Assembly: GCA_022453515.1 (NCBI GenBank) | Contig: JAJNNY010000080.1 | Coordinates: 1 to 64,000, forward strand | Source: Astrocystis sublimbata | Lineage: Eukaryota; Ascomycota; Sordariomycetes; Xylariales; Xylariaceae | DNA length: 64,000 bases | Direction of reading: 5' to 3' | Shown: positions 34,645 to 44,921 of the stretch, piece by piece | Position numbering within the stretch: position 1 is the stretch's first letter | How the letters are laid out: each line of letters begins with the position of its first letter | Translations under genes and position numbers: made by a program | Notes under the pieces: generated by a model | Database searches by the model: none | Seen by the model: the letters and a program-made list of their open reading frames with translations, nothing else | Told to the model about the DNA's origin: nothing

Positions 34645-35369
34645 GTTGATGGTTGGGGAGTTTTCTTTTGGGAAAGGTATTATGTGTGTGTTGTTGGGGC
34701 AATGATCTGATCGTGGGTGTGTGTGTGTGAGTTGAGTGAGTTGCTTTCTGATGGGTGCCGCGATGTTTGGCCTGCTTATATGTTGCGAATCTGGGCCCAA
34801 ACAACACTATTGTTCGTCATTTAGAATTTAGATAAGGGAGCATACCTTGAAAGTCAATAAAGAAGATGTTTTGGAATAAAAAACCTCCAGTTACAAGCAC
34901 TCTGAAGGGGACAAGTAGATATGATAGTCACAATGCCTTGTTCCGTGAGCTATGAAAGCAGCACACAAAAGGTTATGATCTGACCCAGCTTTGTTCAGCT
35001 TACTTGTGACAGAGGATCGCATATTGATCTATTGATGTTGAAAGGAATACCATGCACTTGGGAACATGAGAGTACATAGTGTTACCGAGTACCCTCCTCA
35101 CAATTGAAGTCGTATCACTACCCAAAGTGCTTTCAGACGTAGAGTAACTTAATAAAATGCCAAAGGGTTACTTGAAGTATGGAACAATGACCACAAGCAG
35201 CTCTTGCAACAGTACAATGGTTTTCCGTAGGATTGAATCAAGTGCACAAAATTTGTTATACACCTGTCTATGAATTAAGTACTTGGTGTTTTTCGTGTTC
35301 AAGTAGGGTTGCTCTCAATTCTGTTATCCCTTGAGATATGATCTTATCGACTTTTTTGCCTTAAATGCT
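34645..35369. other. Intergenic, AT-rich
   Basis: Promoter side of the J-like gene and the 3' flank of the transporter pseudogene. I see no gene. Confidence 0.4.
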
Positions 35370-36740
35370 AGAGAGCCTGGCTTGAGGAAGATTCGTAAAC
35401 ATATTCTGCGAGACTATACAAATAGTACGGCACCAATGCTGGCGACGAATGAAATCGCTGATAGTCCGGCAGGAATGTCTTTCGCCGGAAGTGCCGTCTG
35501 AATCGCTGACCAAGGCTACGGGAATGCTGCCCCGAATCCGAGTGCAAGTAGGACTTGCATCCACGAAGATTGCCAAATTGCCGGGGTGAGAGTCGTGAGG
35601 AAAACGAATCCGACGATCATCAACGTTGACCCAAGCAACGTCAGAGGCGTATAGTACCCGATGAGAGAATCAATGAAGCCTGAGCTGATAGCGGCAACTG
35701 CGAGGCTCACGATTGGCGGTAGGAGCATTGCTCCAGATTGAACTGCTGAGGCGTCGTTGACCCCCTGAAACCAAATGGGCAGCTATGTAGCGATGCAATT
35801 AGTTGCTCTGCAGGCAAGTTGATCTAGAAGCTATGTTGAGCAAAAATCGTTAGCAAGCTTGCTTTGAGGCTACAATTCACTCACTAACACCCCCAATTAA
35901 TATAGGTTGTCAGGGTACCGCCGCCGATGAAGGGTTCTATGATCATAACAATGCATTCGAGATCCCCAACGATGCTATTGCAGATCGGTCACCAGCAGGG
36001 CGGAAGGGAAGTGGTAATCGTGCCAGATCAGACAAGTGAATATTGAGCCTCAAGGTGATTCGAACATATCTAGACAGGAGAACAAACATGAAGACTCCGA
36101 TCAGAATCACAGCAGAGCCAAACCCTGCTATCGCCCCTTTCTGACGATGATAAGTGCAGCTGAGTTAGCTGCCGTAGTACATACAGTGGACCCGATCTCG
36201 AGGATTTCCACGGCCATAACGATAATACATTTCACTCAAAATTGGTCATATACCTTGGTGAACAGGAATTGAACATCTGGCGAGCCTGTTCTTTGATTCG
36301 TCAATTGAGTGCTTTGCGCACGCTGCTGGGTGTCGAGGCTGAACCCAGCAACGACCAAGTGTGACTTACACGCTCCGGCATACTAGGCAAAACCCGTCAA
36401 CGAATGGAATTCCTTCGTGATGGTAGCGGTCGCCGCGCCTACAATTGTGTTGTCCTAGAATGGCAACAGTGATTGATTGGGTGAGTTCTCAAATGGATAG
36501 GTCATGAATGCCTACGAGACCTAAAATGACAATGGCGAGGGTCAGAGCAGTGAACACTGATACTAATTCCATCGGTCGCAGGAAGTCGGTCTCATCACTT
36601 TCAGCATTACGATCATCCTCACCCAAGTCGTCATCAGGCGCATAATCAGGTATCGTTGATTAATTCCCATTTCTGCTATTTTCTACAATAGTAGTGCTCT
36701 CAAGAATGGCGTCGGGTGTCGTTTTTAACCGTGTCTTAAT
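35370..36740 (-). pseudogene. MFS transporter pseudogene (DHA-type drug exporter)
   Basis: Degraded multidrug-type major facilitator. On the minus strand a hydrophilic N-terminus (PDYAPDDDLGEDDRNAESDE) is followed by MELVSVFTALTLAIVILGL. After an intron comes DNTIVGAATATITKEFHSL, the typical TM1-2 DNTI motif of DHA2-type exporters. Later pieces are LFTKVYDQF and IVMAVEILEIGSTV (a frameshift follows), IIEPFIGGGTLTTYINWG, WFQGVNDASAVQSGAMLLPP, then IGYYTPLTLLGSTLMIVGF. In-frame stops lie at about 36661, 36385, 36238, 35518 and 35416. Several are explained by CAA/CAG to TAA/TAG or TGG to TAG changes, the pattern of repeat-induced point mutation. The middle of the protein appears deleted. It is probably an old efflux gene of the adjacent metabolite locus. 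Confidence 0.82.
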
Positions 36741-38117
36741 TGAAAAGAATTAAGCACTACCTAGCTAAAATCTGGATTCAGGTGAAAGGAAACTAATGCT
36801 GTCTTGTAAGACAGTCTGTTTTTGCTTTGAGGAACCACCAGGGAAGTGTATCCATTGTATCTTGATTCGGTAATCTATTGACATATGTAAACTACCAGTG
36901 CTAATCTATGAAGAGCCAACATGATTCACGCAGTCGCCTTGTCGCAGCCTTAGACGAAGCTTGACGGGGATTTGGGACCTCCCAGCACCCCTCAGCTGGG
37001 CCTCCTAGTTGCGCAAATATTCTAATAGTTGCAGAAGCACAAAAGACCCGTTATAAGGTGTGACAAATGAATTGACGTAGCATATGTAGCTGTGTCATTT
37101 GCTTGAGCTTACCAGGAGACTCGAACAATGTAAAGAGGAGCTAGACCGTGGAAATAAAAAAGAGTGCAACAATCGCGTGTGCCGTGGACTGTGTGTTCGT
37201 GGCACTTTGAAAGCTTGCTCGATTTTCCGGCACCCCCAATCAAGATCAAGAATGGAACATAGCAATTGAGCCGGTATAAATATACCAAAGGAAGCGAGGT
37301 TGTCATTCTCAAGAATGAGTGAACTATTAATCAAAGAGAACACATATGTCAGTATGTACCTAGGTTTTGGTCTATCACGGCGGTACTGCACTTCAGCTTA
37401 CATCACATAATTGATCATTAAAGCATTCGAGCTCCTGACAGTAGAGCGCGTTCCTGCATAGGCCATCAACAAGCTTTACGGCTAGCTGATTCGTGAAGGC
37501 GCTACTCAGAATGCGAAAGCTGGCGGCCTCGCCAGTCACACTTTACAGCACATACAGTTACAATTCCTAGTGATATGAAAATCACCGGAAATGTCAATTG
37601 AACGATTCAAAATAAGCTGAATTCTATCAACGAGTGAACCATATTGAGGTCGACAAGGAACGGTCGCACTGAATCATATTACAATCACGGACCAGTCACG
37701 CAGTGGGCCAAGCACCCAGGAACGCTAATAGTCCAGCTTCTTTGGTTCCGAGAATCTGTATATACAAGTGGGTTTTAGGGCTAATGAACGAGGGATATTA
37801 CTAATAATCCAAGATGTAAGGATCAAATCCAGCCCTGCCGAACTTGCGAACCAGAACAATTACGTGAGCAACATATGTAGCCTGTTGATTGGCGAGATTG
37901 GGTCTATCGGGATTTAGCGTTCCCAAACTTCCTCGGATGAATCGCAAATCCACTTACAAAAATCGCGGAGGTGAAGTTTGAAACGGCGCTCCAGGGGAAG
38001 CTTTCCGCCATTGCGCAACTGCAGCCCCGCGGCCCAGTCAGTCATGCCAGAGTGAAAGTCAATCGAAAGGGCAGGGAGCCGGTACCGTAGCCAACCTTAG
38101 ACACTCATAATTGGCTC

Positions 38118-38137
38118 GGTACGGTACGGTACGGTAC
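38118..38137. repeat. (GGTAC)4 microsatellite
   Basis: Four perfect GGTAC pentamers in tandem in the AT-rich intergenic region. Confidence 0.85.
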
Positions 38138-39120
38138 ACTAAGCTGCATGTGCGACTCCCAGTGGAGATTCACTTATGGATCTACTCAGGGATCATACCT
38201 GAGAGACAAATGCGATGCCTGAATGGCAACTGGAGCGTGAACTCGGGAATAGAGTCATACGGTAATTGCTAATATAGTAGTGTAGCAGAATTTATTCCCA
38301 GGCGCACGAAGCTAGGTACCGTCTTTCATAATTCGTGATGACGGCAATTTTGGCCGCAACCCGCCACCCCTGGCAGCGTCTCCCTCACTGGATGATCTTA
38401 TGCCAGAGGAGCTGAATCAAATCTACCCTGGGGCAGCTCTTGAGAGTTGATAATGCGGTGACGGAACACATCGTGCGGCGCGGCAAGCCAGTCAGACTGA
38501 TTTGAATACTAATAGCTGGTCACCAATGCCGCCTTGATTTTCGGCCCTGTCAGACGCAGTACAACAACGATGATGCTTACTCACCGCTTATGTGGTCCGA
38601 AGACCTCATGCTCGGCATTTTGTGAACGTAAGATCTTGTTTGGAGCGGCAGGCAGACATGCTACGAGAGCCGTCTGGCGGAGGAGATACCATGGCATTAC
38701 GGGATCCTCTTACCTGGCGAGCCTGGGTAAGAATAGGGACCCCTGATCTTTTGTGCTCAATTCACCTACGACCCTGGCACGAAAGTTTGCGTCGACGTAA
38801 GCAGACCAATTTGACAGTTTCAGTCTGCAAGGAGTCTTCCGAGCTTACTTCTTGGGATCCTGTAGCGCCTGTCACGGGCCTGTCTAGTCGCTTGTCAGGC
38901 GTGCCCGCGTATCAGCAGTTTTTTCCTAGATGATACAAGCTCTATGCGTAGGAAATCAAGTGGTGCAGATACCTCGAGACAGAGGTACCTACCGGGTCCA
39001 AGGTCGGTGAGTAAAGGATCGTTGTCGGTAATAAGGATGATCGATTTGCAATGCTATATACATGTACTATATCTCGTTCGTCATCAACTTATAAGTCAAG
39101 AGGCACATGACAACGAGATA

Positions 39121-39170
39121 GAGCAAGTCAACCAGAGCAAGCCAACCAGAGCAAGTCAACCAGAGCAAGG
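39121..39170 (+). repeat. 14-nt tandem repeat in the GNAT gene leader
   Basis: Unit GAGCAAGTCAACCA occurs three times (one copy with a single C for T change) plus a partial fourth copy. It ends about 50 bp upstream of the acetyltransferase start codon, so it is probably in the 5' UTR or core promoter. Confidence 0.85.
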
Positions 39171-39218
39171 AATACAGCCTAAGAATCGACACAGACCGAC
39201 AGCACCGAATCGATAACA

Positions 39219-39830
39219 ATGAACGAACCATCGCTATCGCACCATGTCGCCGAAAGCAACAACTCCAACATCGAGATCCCGCCAGCCTCTGCGGCAGATG
39301 ATGAGGCGTTTGCGAAGTTGCTCGTCGACATAATAAACGTTGAATACCGCTGGGGCGAGGCCGGTGTGGTTGTTGACGGCACCATGCGCACGACATTCTC
39401 GGAAGTCACAGATCAGTTGCGTGCGCGCCAGCTCATCGTCGCCTTTGACACATCGCCAAGCGGGCAACGCGAAGCCATCGGTTGCATCTACATTAAGAAG
39501 CTGAATAGCACCTATGGCAACCTTGGCTTATTGGCAGTCCGCAAGAAATATCACGGCGGCGGTATCGCCCGAGATCTAGTACGGTTTGGCGAGGAGTATT
39601 GCCGCAGTGGACTGGGCTTGGACTTCATGCAGATTGAGCTACTTGTGCCAACTAGCTTCGAGAGTCCACACAAGGTTCGCCTAGAGAAATGGTACACAAA
39701 GAAGCTGGGATACAAGCTGGTGTCTAACGGCGATTTTGCCGCTGACTATCCGCATATGGTACCGGTGCTTATAGGATCAGTTGACTATCGTACTTATCGA
39801 AAGAACCTCAAGACAGGCCCTAAGCTGTAA
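39219..39830 (+). CDS. GNAT-family N-acetyltransferase
   Basis: Predicted acetyl-CoA-dependent N-acetyltransferase, single exon, 203 residues, substrate unknown. The core shows beta-strand IGCIYIKKL followed by YGNLGLLAVRKKYHGGGIARDLVRFGEEYC (about residues 98-125). This fits GNAT motif A with the acetyl-CoA pyrophosphate loop (consensus Q/RxxGxG/A, here KYHGGGIA). The C-terminal LEKWYTKKLGYKLV (about 150-163) is the usual last helix and strand. The first 30 residues are polar. It lies alone between the MFS pseudogene and the P450/prenyltransferase pair, so a role in tailoring or self-protection in that locus is possible but only inferred from position. Confidence 0.82.
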   Translation: MNEPSLSHHVAESNNSNIEIPPASAADDEAFAKLLVDIINVEYRWGEAGVVVDGTMRTTFSEVTDQLRARQLIVAFDTSPSGQREAIGCIYIKKLNSTYGNLGLLAVRKKYHGGGIARDLVRFGEEYCRSGLGLDFMQIELLVPTSFESPHKVRLEKWYTKKLGYKLVSNGDFAADYPHMVPVLIGSVDYRTYRKNLKTGPKL

Positions 39831-41655
39831 ACAGCAAATGAGAGCAGCATCTCAGGACCGCCCTGTACTGTGCGAGTATGTATATCAAGCGTCCGAAAGC
39901 GATGGAGTTTGCATGATCCCAATAACTAGCCTTCTGCAATCAACGTGTGTGCCTTCTGTGTGCGTGTTCAATTTCGCCAGAGCTTAGCGTCCTTAATACG
40001 ACGTATAAGAACTGTTTAATGCAGGAGTGAGGACCCTGATTCCTGAATGCCAAAAATGCAACTTTGCCGCGTCGATGCAGAATGGGCACAGATCTTGGAC
40101 GTGTCTATCAACACGCCGTGTTTACACTGAGAATAGCTAATGAGTGCAGTCCATAGATCAGCACCGCCCCAAGTGCCCCGCCGTCCACGTCTTGGTCTGG
40201 CTTGGGCCTGAGGGGCCGACAATTCGGCGGCCAACCGGCACAGATCATCCAGGGGCTGAATGGCCCGCCACCCGTGGAGCAGTATGTGCAGTAAGTAAGA
40301 AGTCGCTAAAGACTCAAGGTCATGATTTGCTAAAGGGATAGAACCCATTGGGGAACTCCAATGGGAAATAAGACAACGGAGCTTGATATCGTGCAGGTCC
40401 TATGGCTCCCATCAAGCGTTAGAGACGCTGTCGAGGCTGTTGAGCTGTCCGGGGCCGAGCCTCGACTCCATACCCTCCCCGAATCGAGGGGCCCCGACAC
40501 TACGAATCGGCCGAGGGCTATTCCCGCGCGGAGCTTGAGTCAGCCGATAATATTATTATGCTCGTTCATTGAACACCAAAAAGACATCCAGCTTAGGTAC
40601 TGTGAATGCACCCGGTGGTTTCAAGATTTCTACGAGATTGGAAGGAGCTCGGGAGCTTGCAAGTATAGTAACACAAATAGGACGATGGAAGCACGGTGAT
40701 TCTTGTAAACTGAAGTTCTTGCATTCTGTTGAACGGGGCTATGTCACTGAAGAGTTCCCAACTTGTCAACTCCGCCAAAGGATCTTCGGGGATGTTCGCC
40801 CGGCCCCCTGCTCCGCATGCCACCTCGTAATACGGAACTTTCCAGTGAACATCACAGGTACCGAGGGGCTAGAACGCCCATGGCGGACTGGAATCGGATT
40901 TAAGCCGGGACTTAAAGGGTCTTTGTGCATATCTCAAATCGACCCCTGGTGAAACTTTCCTCGAGCCGACCTCGCTGACGTTGCTTGACATCCAGTGAAA
41001 GTCGATGTATCGCCGCGTCTGTGCGCTTGAACTATTCACTTCACGTTCATTATCAGCTTGAGGCTATTCTTGATCTTCTTCACCTACCTAACTCGGTTAC
41101 CTAAGTTTCCAAGATGATCCATCTCGTACACATTTGTATGAGTAGGATTTCAGGGCTCGTGCCGCGCACGTGCATTGGTTATTGATCAACTACCACCTCC
41201 CCTGCTTACCCCGTAACTCCACTTACGTCAGGCAACAACATGCAAGCAAGCCGATAATAACCTTGTACAATGTTTAATTGCTCGGGTGTCAATGAAGTGC
41301 TGACTAAGCAGGAATATTCAATTTTGCTTGTGATCCCATAGCATGGTGGTTCTGTAATGCTCTGCTGGTTTTCAATGGGCTAGCTACATGGTATCAATGA
41401 TCAACTATCTGCAATTATGTAACCTTTACATGCTGGATTGCCCAACTATTTATAGAAGACTTGGCATCGAAGGTGATCAGAACCGGAAATGTCTACGTTT
41501 TGATCGAAAGTCTCAAGTGAAACACATGAATGTAGTAGGTATTGTTTGTTTATTGCTCTTTATGTAGCTACTCAGTAGGATTCCGAGTTTGCGAGATCTA
41601 CAGTCATAAGGTAAGGCCAAGCAGAGTGCCATCGGCAACTCCCAGCTCAGTCAAA
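39831..41655. other. Intergenic region
   Basis: 1.8 kb between the GNAT gene and the P450 3' end. It contains GC-rich palindromic patches at about 40210-40250 and 40430-40520, including CGAGGGGCCCCG. I see no gene or RNA. Confidence 0.4.
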
Positions 41656-43654
41656 TTACGCTCCAATGAGGGATCCCTTCTTGCCAATGATCATATCCAT
41701 ATCGCTCTGTCTAGTGAGCCAGCCTCCCGACACCTTCCACTCCCTCTCCGGGTGGGCTAGCATGATGTCGTAATGTCGGTACAGTTCCGTGATGATCTTC
41801 GTAAGCTGCATCATGGCGAGGTTCCTGCCAATGCAGTTTCTTGACCCTGCTCCGAACTAGAATCCTGTCAGCATACTCTCACCAATGGCATCTCTTGGGG
41901 AACACATACTGTCATCATGTTCATCTTCATGGCTGTTACGGTCTTGGTGTCAGCCTCGATCCACCGTTCGGGCCGGAAGGTGTCCGCGTCCTCGCCGTAG
42001 ATGTTCTTATCCTTGTTCATGACCCATGCGTTCACACCGATGTGGGTGTTCTCCGGGATGTGCTGGCCGCTGCAACAGTCTAGGTTAGATGCCAAGGGTT
42101 TTGCCGTGAAATGTGGGCATTGGAGATGTGAATCTCGCCAAGCTATGATCTCAACTTACTGCAGGGTAACACCACCCTTGGGGGTCACGCGCTCGAAGAT
42201 GATGCCAGTGCTAGGGTGGTAGCGAAGTGTCTCGTTGGTGACAGCCATGCTGAAGTTTCAAATATCTGTCAGCTTTGAATCGTATACCAGATAAGAACGG
42301 CGGGTGTTGAGTGCTTACACATAGTCCATGGCGCTGATTTCCGTGTACTGCGAGGGGGTAGACAATTTGCCTGCCTTTTCCGTATCCTCGATTTCTTTCT
42401 GTAGTTTCTTCTGGACTTCGGGGTGTTTGGCAAGGTAGTACACTGTGCCTCGTAGTGTAATAGCAACAACATCGTGGGCAGTGACACTGTAGCAAGGGTA
42501 AGTCAATTTGTCCAGTGCCTGGGGTGTCTGTTATGCCTTCGATGGCACTTACACATTGATGTATGCCGCGGCTAATAGGTCTCTGTCAGTGAACTTCTCC
42601 GGCGCGGCATTGTGCAGGGCCAGGAACGAGTTCAGCATATCCTTTGCGTCATTCGGGTTGTCTTGGCGGTCCTTGATGGCTTTGACGACAAACTGTGGGG
42701 GTTAGCATGCTTTGAAGTTCGAACTAATGATGACTAGGATCACTCACATGGAACAGAGGATTCTCTTTCTTGGTAGTAAAGGTATTCTTCAGAGCTGAAT
42801 ATATCTTCTCAACTGAAGCTATTTGGCCCCACTGACTCAGGCGAATGCCTCGTTAGCACAAACAAATGCAGGCATAGCAGGGCTGTAGATAAAACGTACA
42901 GTGGCAAAGTAAAGCATCTGGTCATGGTCGTAGTGGCAAATCCCGTCAAGGTCAACACCAGCTTCGAGGAATCCTAGTTTCTGGGAGAAGTTGATCATTC
43001 CTAGAGAGTCGAAGGTATAGTATTGGAGCCAGCCCGCCATGTCGACAGGTGCTGATTTCCTCGAACCAATGAGTTCGTCCATTTTGTGAAGGAAGAGGTT
43101 CGTGCATTCGTCAAGGAAGTGCTCTAAAGGCATCACGGCCGTGGTCGTATACAACGTACCCATGGTACGCTTGAGCGCCGCATGGTATTCTGGGTCTTGA
43201 GTCGAGAAGATGTTGTGCAAATCTCCACCTTGATATTTGGGCTGCAAGATGCCGTACATCGGGGCCTATTCATGTTCAGCACTGCGTGAAAAAAGACCGA
43301 AGATCAATTAGAGCAAACCTTGACGAAACCATTCCTGCCACGGTGAACAAGAGTAACTGCCTCTGCGCTTGAAGCGGAAATGTGGTTGGGGCCGATCCTG
43401 ACTAAGGGGCCATACTTGTCGTGCAACACGGCACTCGTAGTGTGCATCTCTTCTCGACGAACCTGATTCCACTTCCAGAGACTAGTGAGACTAGCAACGA
43501 AGGGACCAGGTATCTTATTAAGTCCATTGTAGTAACGAGTTCGTATAAGATAGACGGCAATAAGGAAAAATACGACAGCAATACGATCTACTCTCGCGGA
43601 TGTGATAAGAGTCGTCGCAAGGTGCTGCGTTGATTCCATGATGGTGGACTCCAT
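41656..43654 (-). CDS. Cytochrome P450 monooxygenase
   Basis: ER-anchored haem monooxygenase. Eight exons (43654..43319, 43265..42900, 42831..42748, 42692..42553, 42486..42319, 42249..42160, 42069..41910, 41856..41656) join in phase to 514 residues. The N-terminal anchor is about residues 22-38 (RIAVVFFLIAVYLIR), followed by the proline hinge NKIPGP. ExxR is NETLR (Glu371, Arg374). The PERF-like segment is TFRPERW. The haem loop is FGAGSRNCIGR with ligand Cys456. The I-helix reads VVTAHDVVAITLRG: the acid Asp314 is kept, but the usual Gly and Thr of AGxDT are replaced. General similarity is to pisatin-demethylase-like fungal P450s. Divergent from the prenyltransferase gene, it is a good candidate to oxidise the prenylated product. 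Confidence 0.92.
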
Positions 43655-44921
43655 GATTTCGGCTTGAAGAGATCAGTTGGAGTTTGCCTAACAATGTCTG
43701 TGAGACTTTGGGTTTTAATCGACTCTAAGAGCAGAGATCTTTTAAGAAGCTTGACATAGCACAGAGGGGTCGACGTTCAAATTCCTGGATGAGGGGTCCC
43801 GCCTAGTGTGGGTAGTCTGGTAAGGATAGTGAGTGTCCTTCCTTGTACAGACTCCGTGCGGCGAGGTCCATGAATGATAAGCAGCGGGCGGTGTGACTCG
43901 CTTGCCATCCCGAGAGAATCTAGACAATCATGCAGTCGTCGTTTGGAATTTGATAACTATTGCTCCCCTCGTGTACCGACTTAGTCATCGAGGATTCGAG
44001 GTGTGGTGTGCCAAGCGCGGCAGAGTCAAAAATTAGTGATCATGTCTTGGACGCACTCCTATGATAGACACGATCACTAATTATTAATTTTGCCTCGCCA
44101 AGGGACTGGACAAATCAGATTGAGGGTAACATGCATCGTCTTCCTTCGGCAGTCTACCCTGCAATGCAGGTAAGATGAAAGGGCGGGTCAGAAAGCGGAT
44201 AGGATCTGTTGCTATTAAGGAAGGAGAACGCGAGCGGGCCAAAGTCAAATATCACCAAGGTTAGCTTGGGTATTGATAAATGATTAGGTAGTTTATGATG
44301 ATTTTAACGTCAACGCTCAGGTATCTGCCTTGGGAATAGACATGTTGCTCTGAAGGAAAGAGAAGACGAACGCTGCGATGTCAACTTTGAGTTTGACATA
44401 TGATAGCCTATAGGGTGTTACCAAATTGTGATTGGTCAATGCTTGGGCTCCTGTGCCGCAAGCAAGCACAGCATGTAGCTGTGACGAAGATGCATGCTCA
44501 CGAAGTCTACATTGAAACACACAACCTGATTGCAGCGTCTTACTCGTAGGATGATCAACAGATCCACATGTAGTGTACATCCAGTCATCTAGCGGAGAAA
44601 GGGTGCATAGATGGATTGGTATATCGATACATACGGATAGAGAGCTTACCGACTTACAAAACTTATACCGGATTCAAATGTATACAATAATTATGAGAAC
44701 AAACAACCATGAAAGCAGAAGGTAGGCTAGATATGTTCAAGCGTCCTCCTTACGTCAACAGGGAAGGGGTTCACTTGGTGTGGATCTAGTTTCCCTTCAC
44801 AGCGAATGGAACAGACCTGGATTGAATTGAAAACCTTGACATTCGCAGGATCTGAAGAACTGGGCAGACTCGAAATCTTGAGTCTGTTCCTATCTACCAT
44901 CGTTGCAGTTGAGACAGCAAA
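43655..44921. promoter_or_regulatory. Shared upstream region of P450 and prenyltransferase genes
   Basis: 1.27 kb between divergent start codons, likely a shared control region. The most striking element is the inverted repeat at 44016-44097. A plus-strand frame at 44806-45006 overlaps the prenyltransferase start in another phase and is not supported. Confidence 0.5.
44016..44097. repeat. Imperfect inverted repeat of about 32 bp with 18-bp spacer
   Basis: The arms 44016-44047 and 44066-44097 are reverse complements at about 26 of 32 positions. The inner 17 bp match at 16 of 17 (AATTAGTGATCATGTCT against the complement of AGACACGATCACTAATT). It could form a long hairpin, be a two-fold regulator site, or be the remnant of a tiny terminal-inverted-repeat element. 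Confidence 0.75.

Larger units (their letters stand above)
36741..39218. other. AT-rich intergenic region
   Basis: 2.5 kb with no supported gene. It includes a GGTAC pentanucleotide repeat at 38118-38137 and, close to the GNAT gene, a 14-nt tandem repeat. Short frames on both strands have no recognisable content. Confidence 0.4.
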
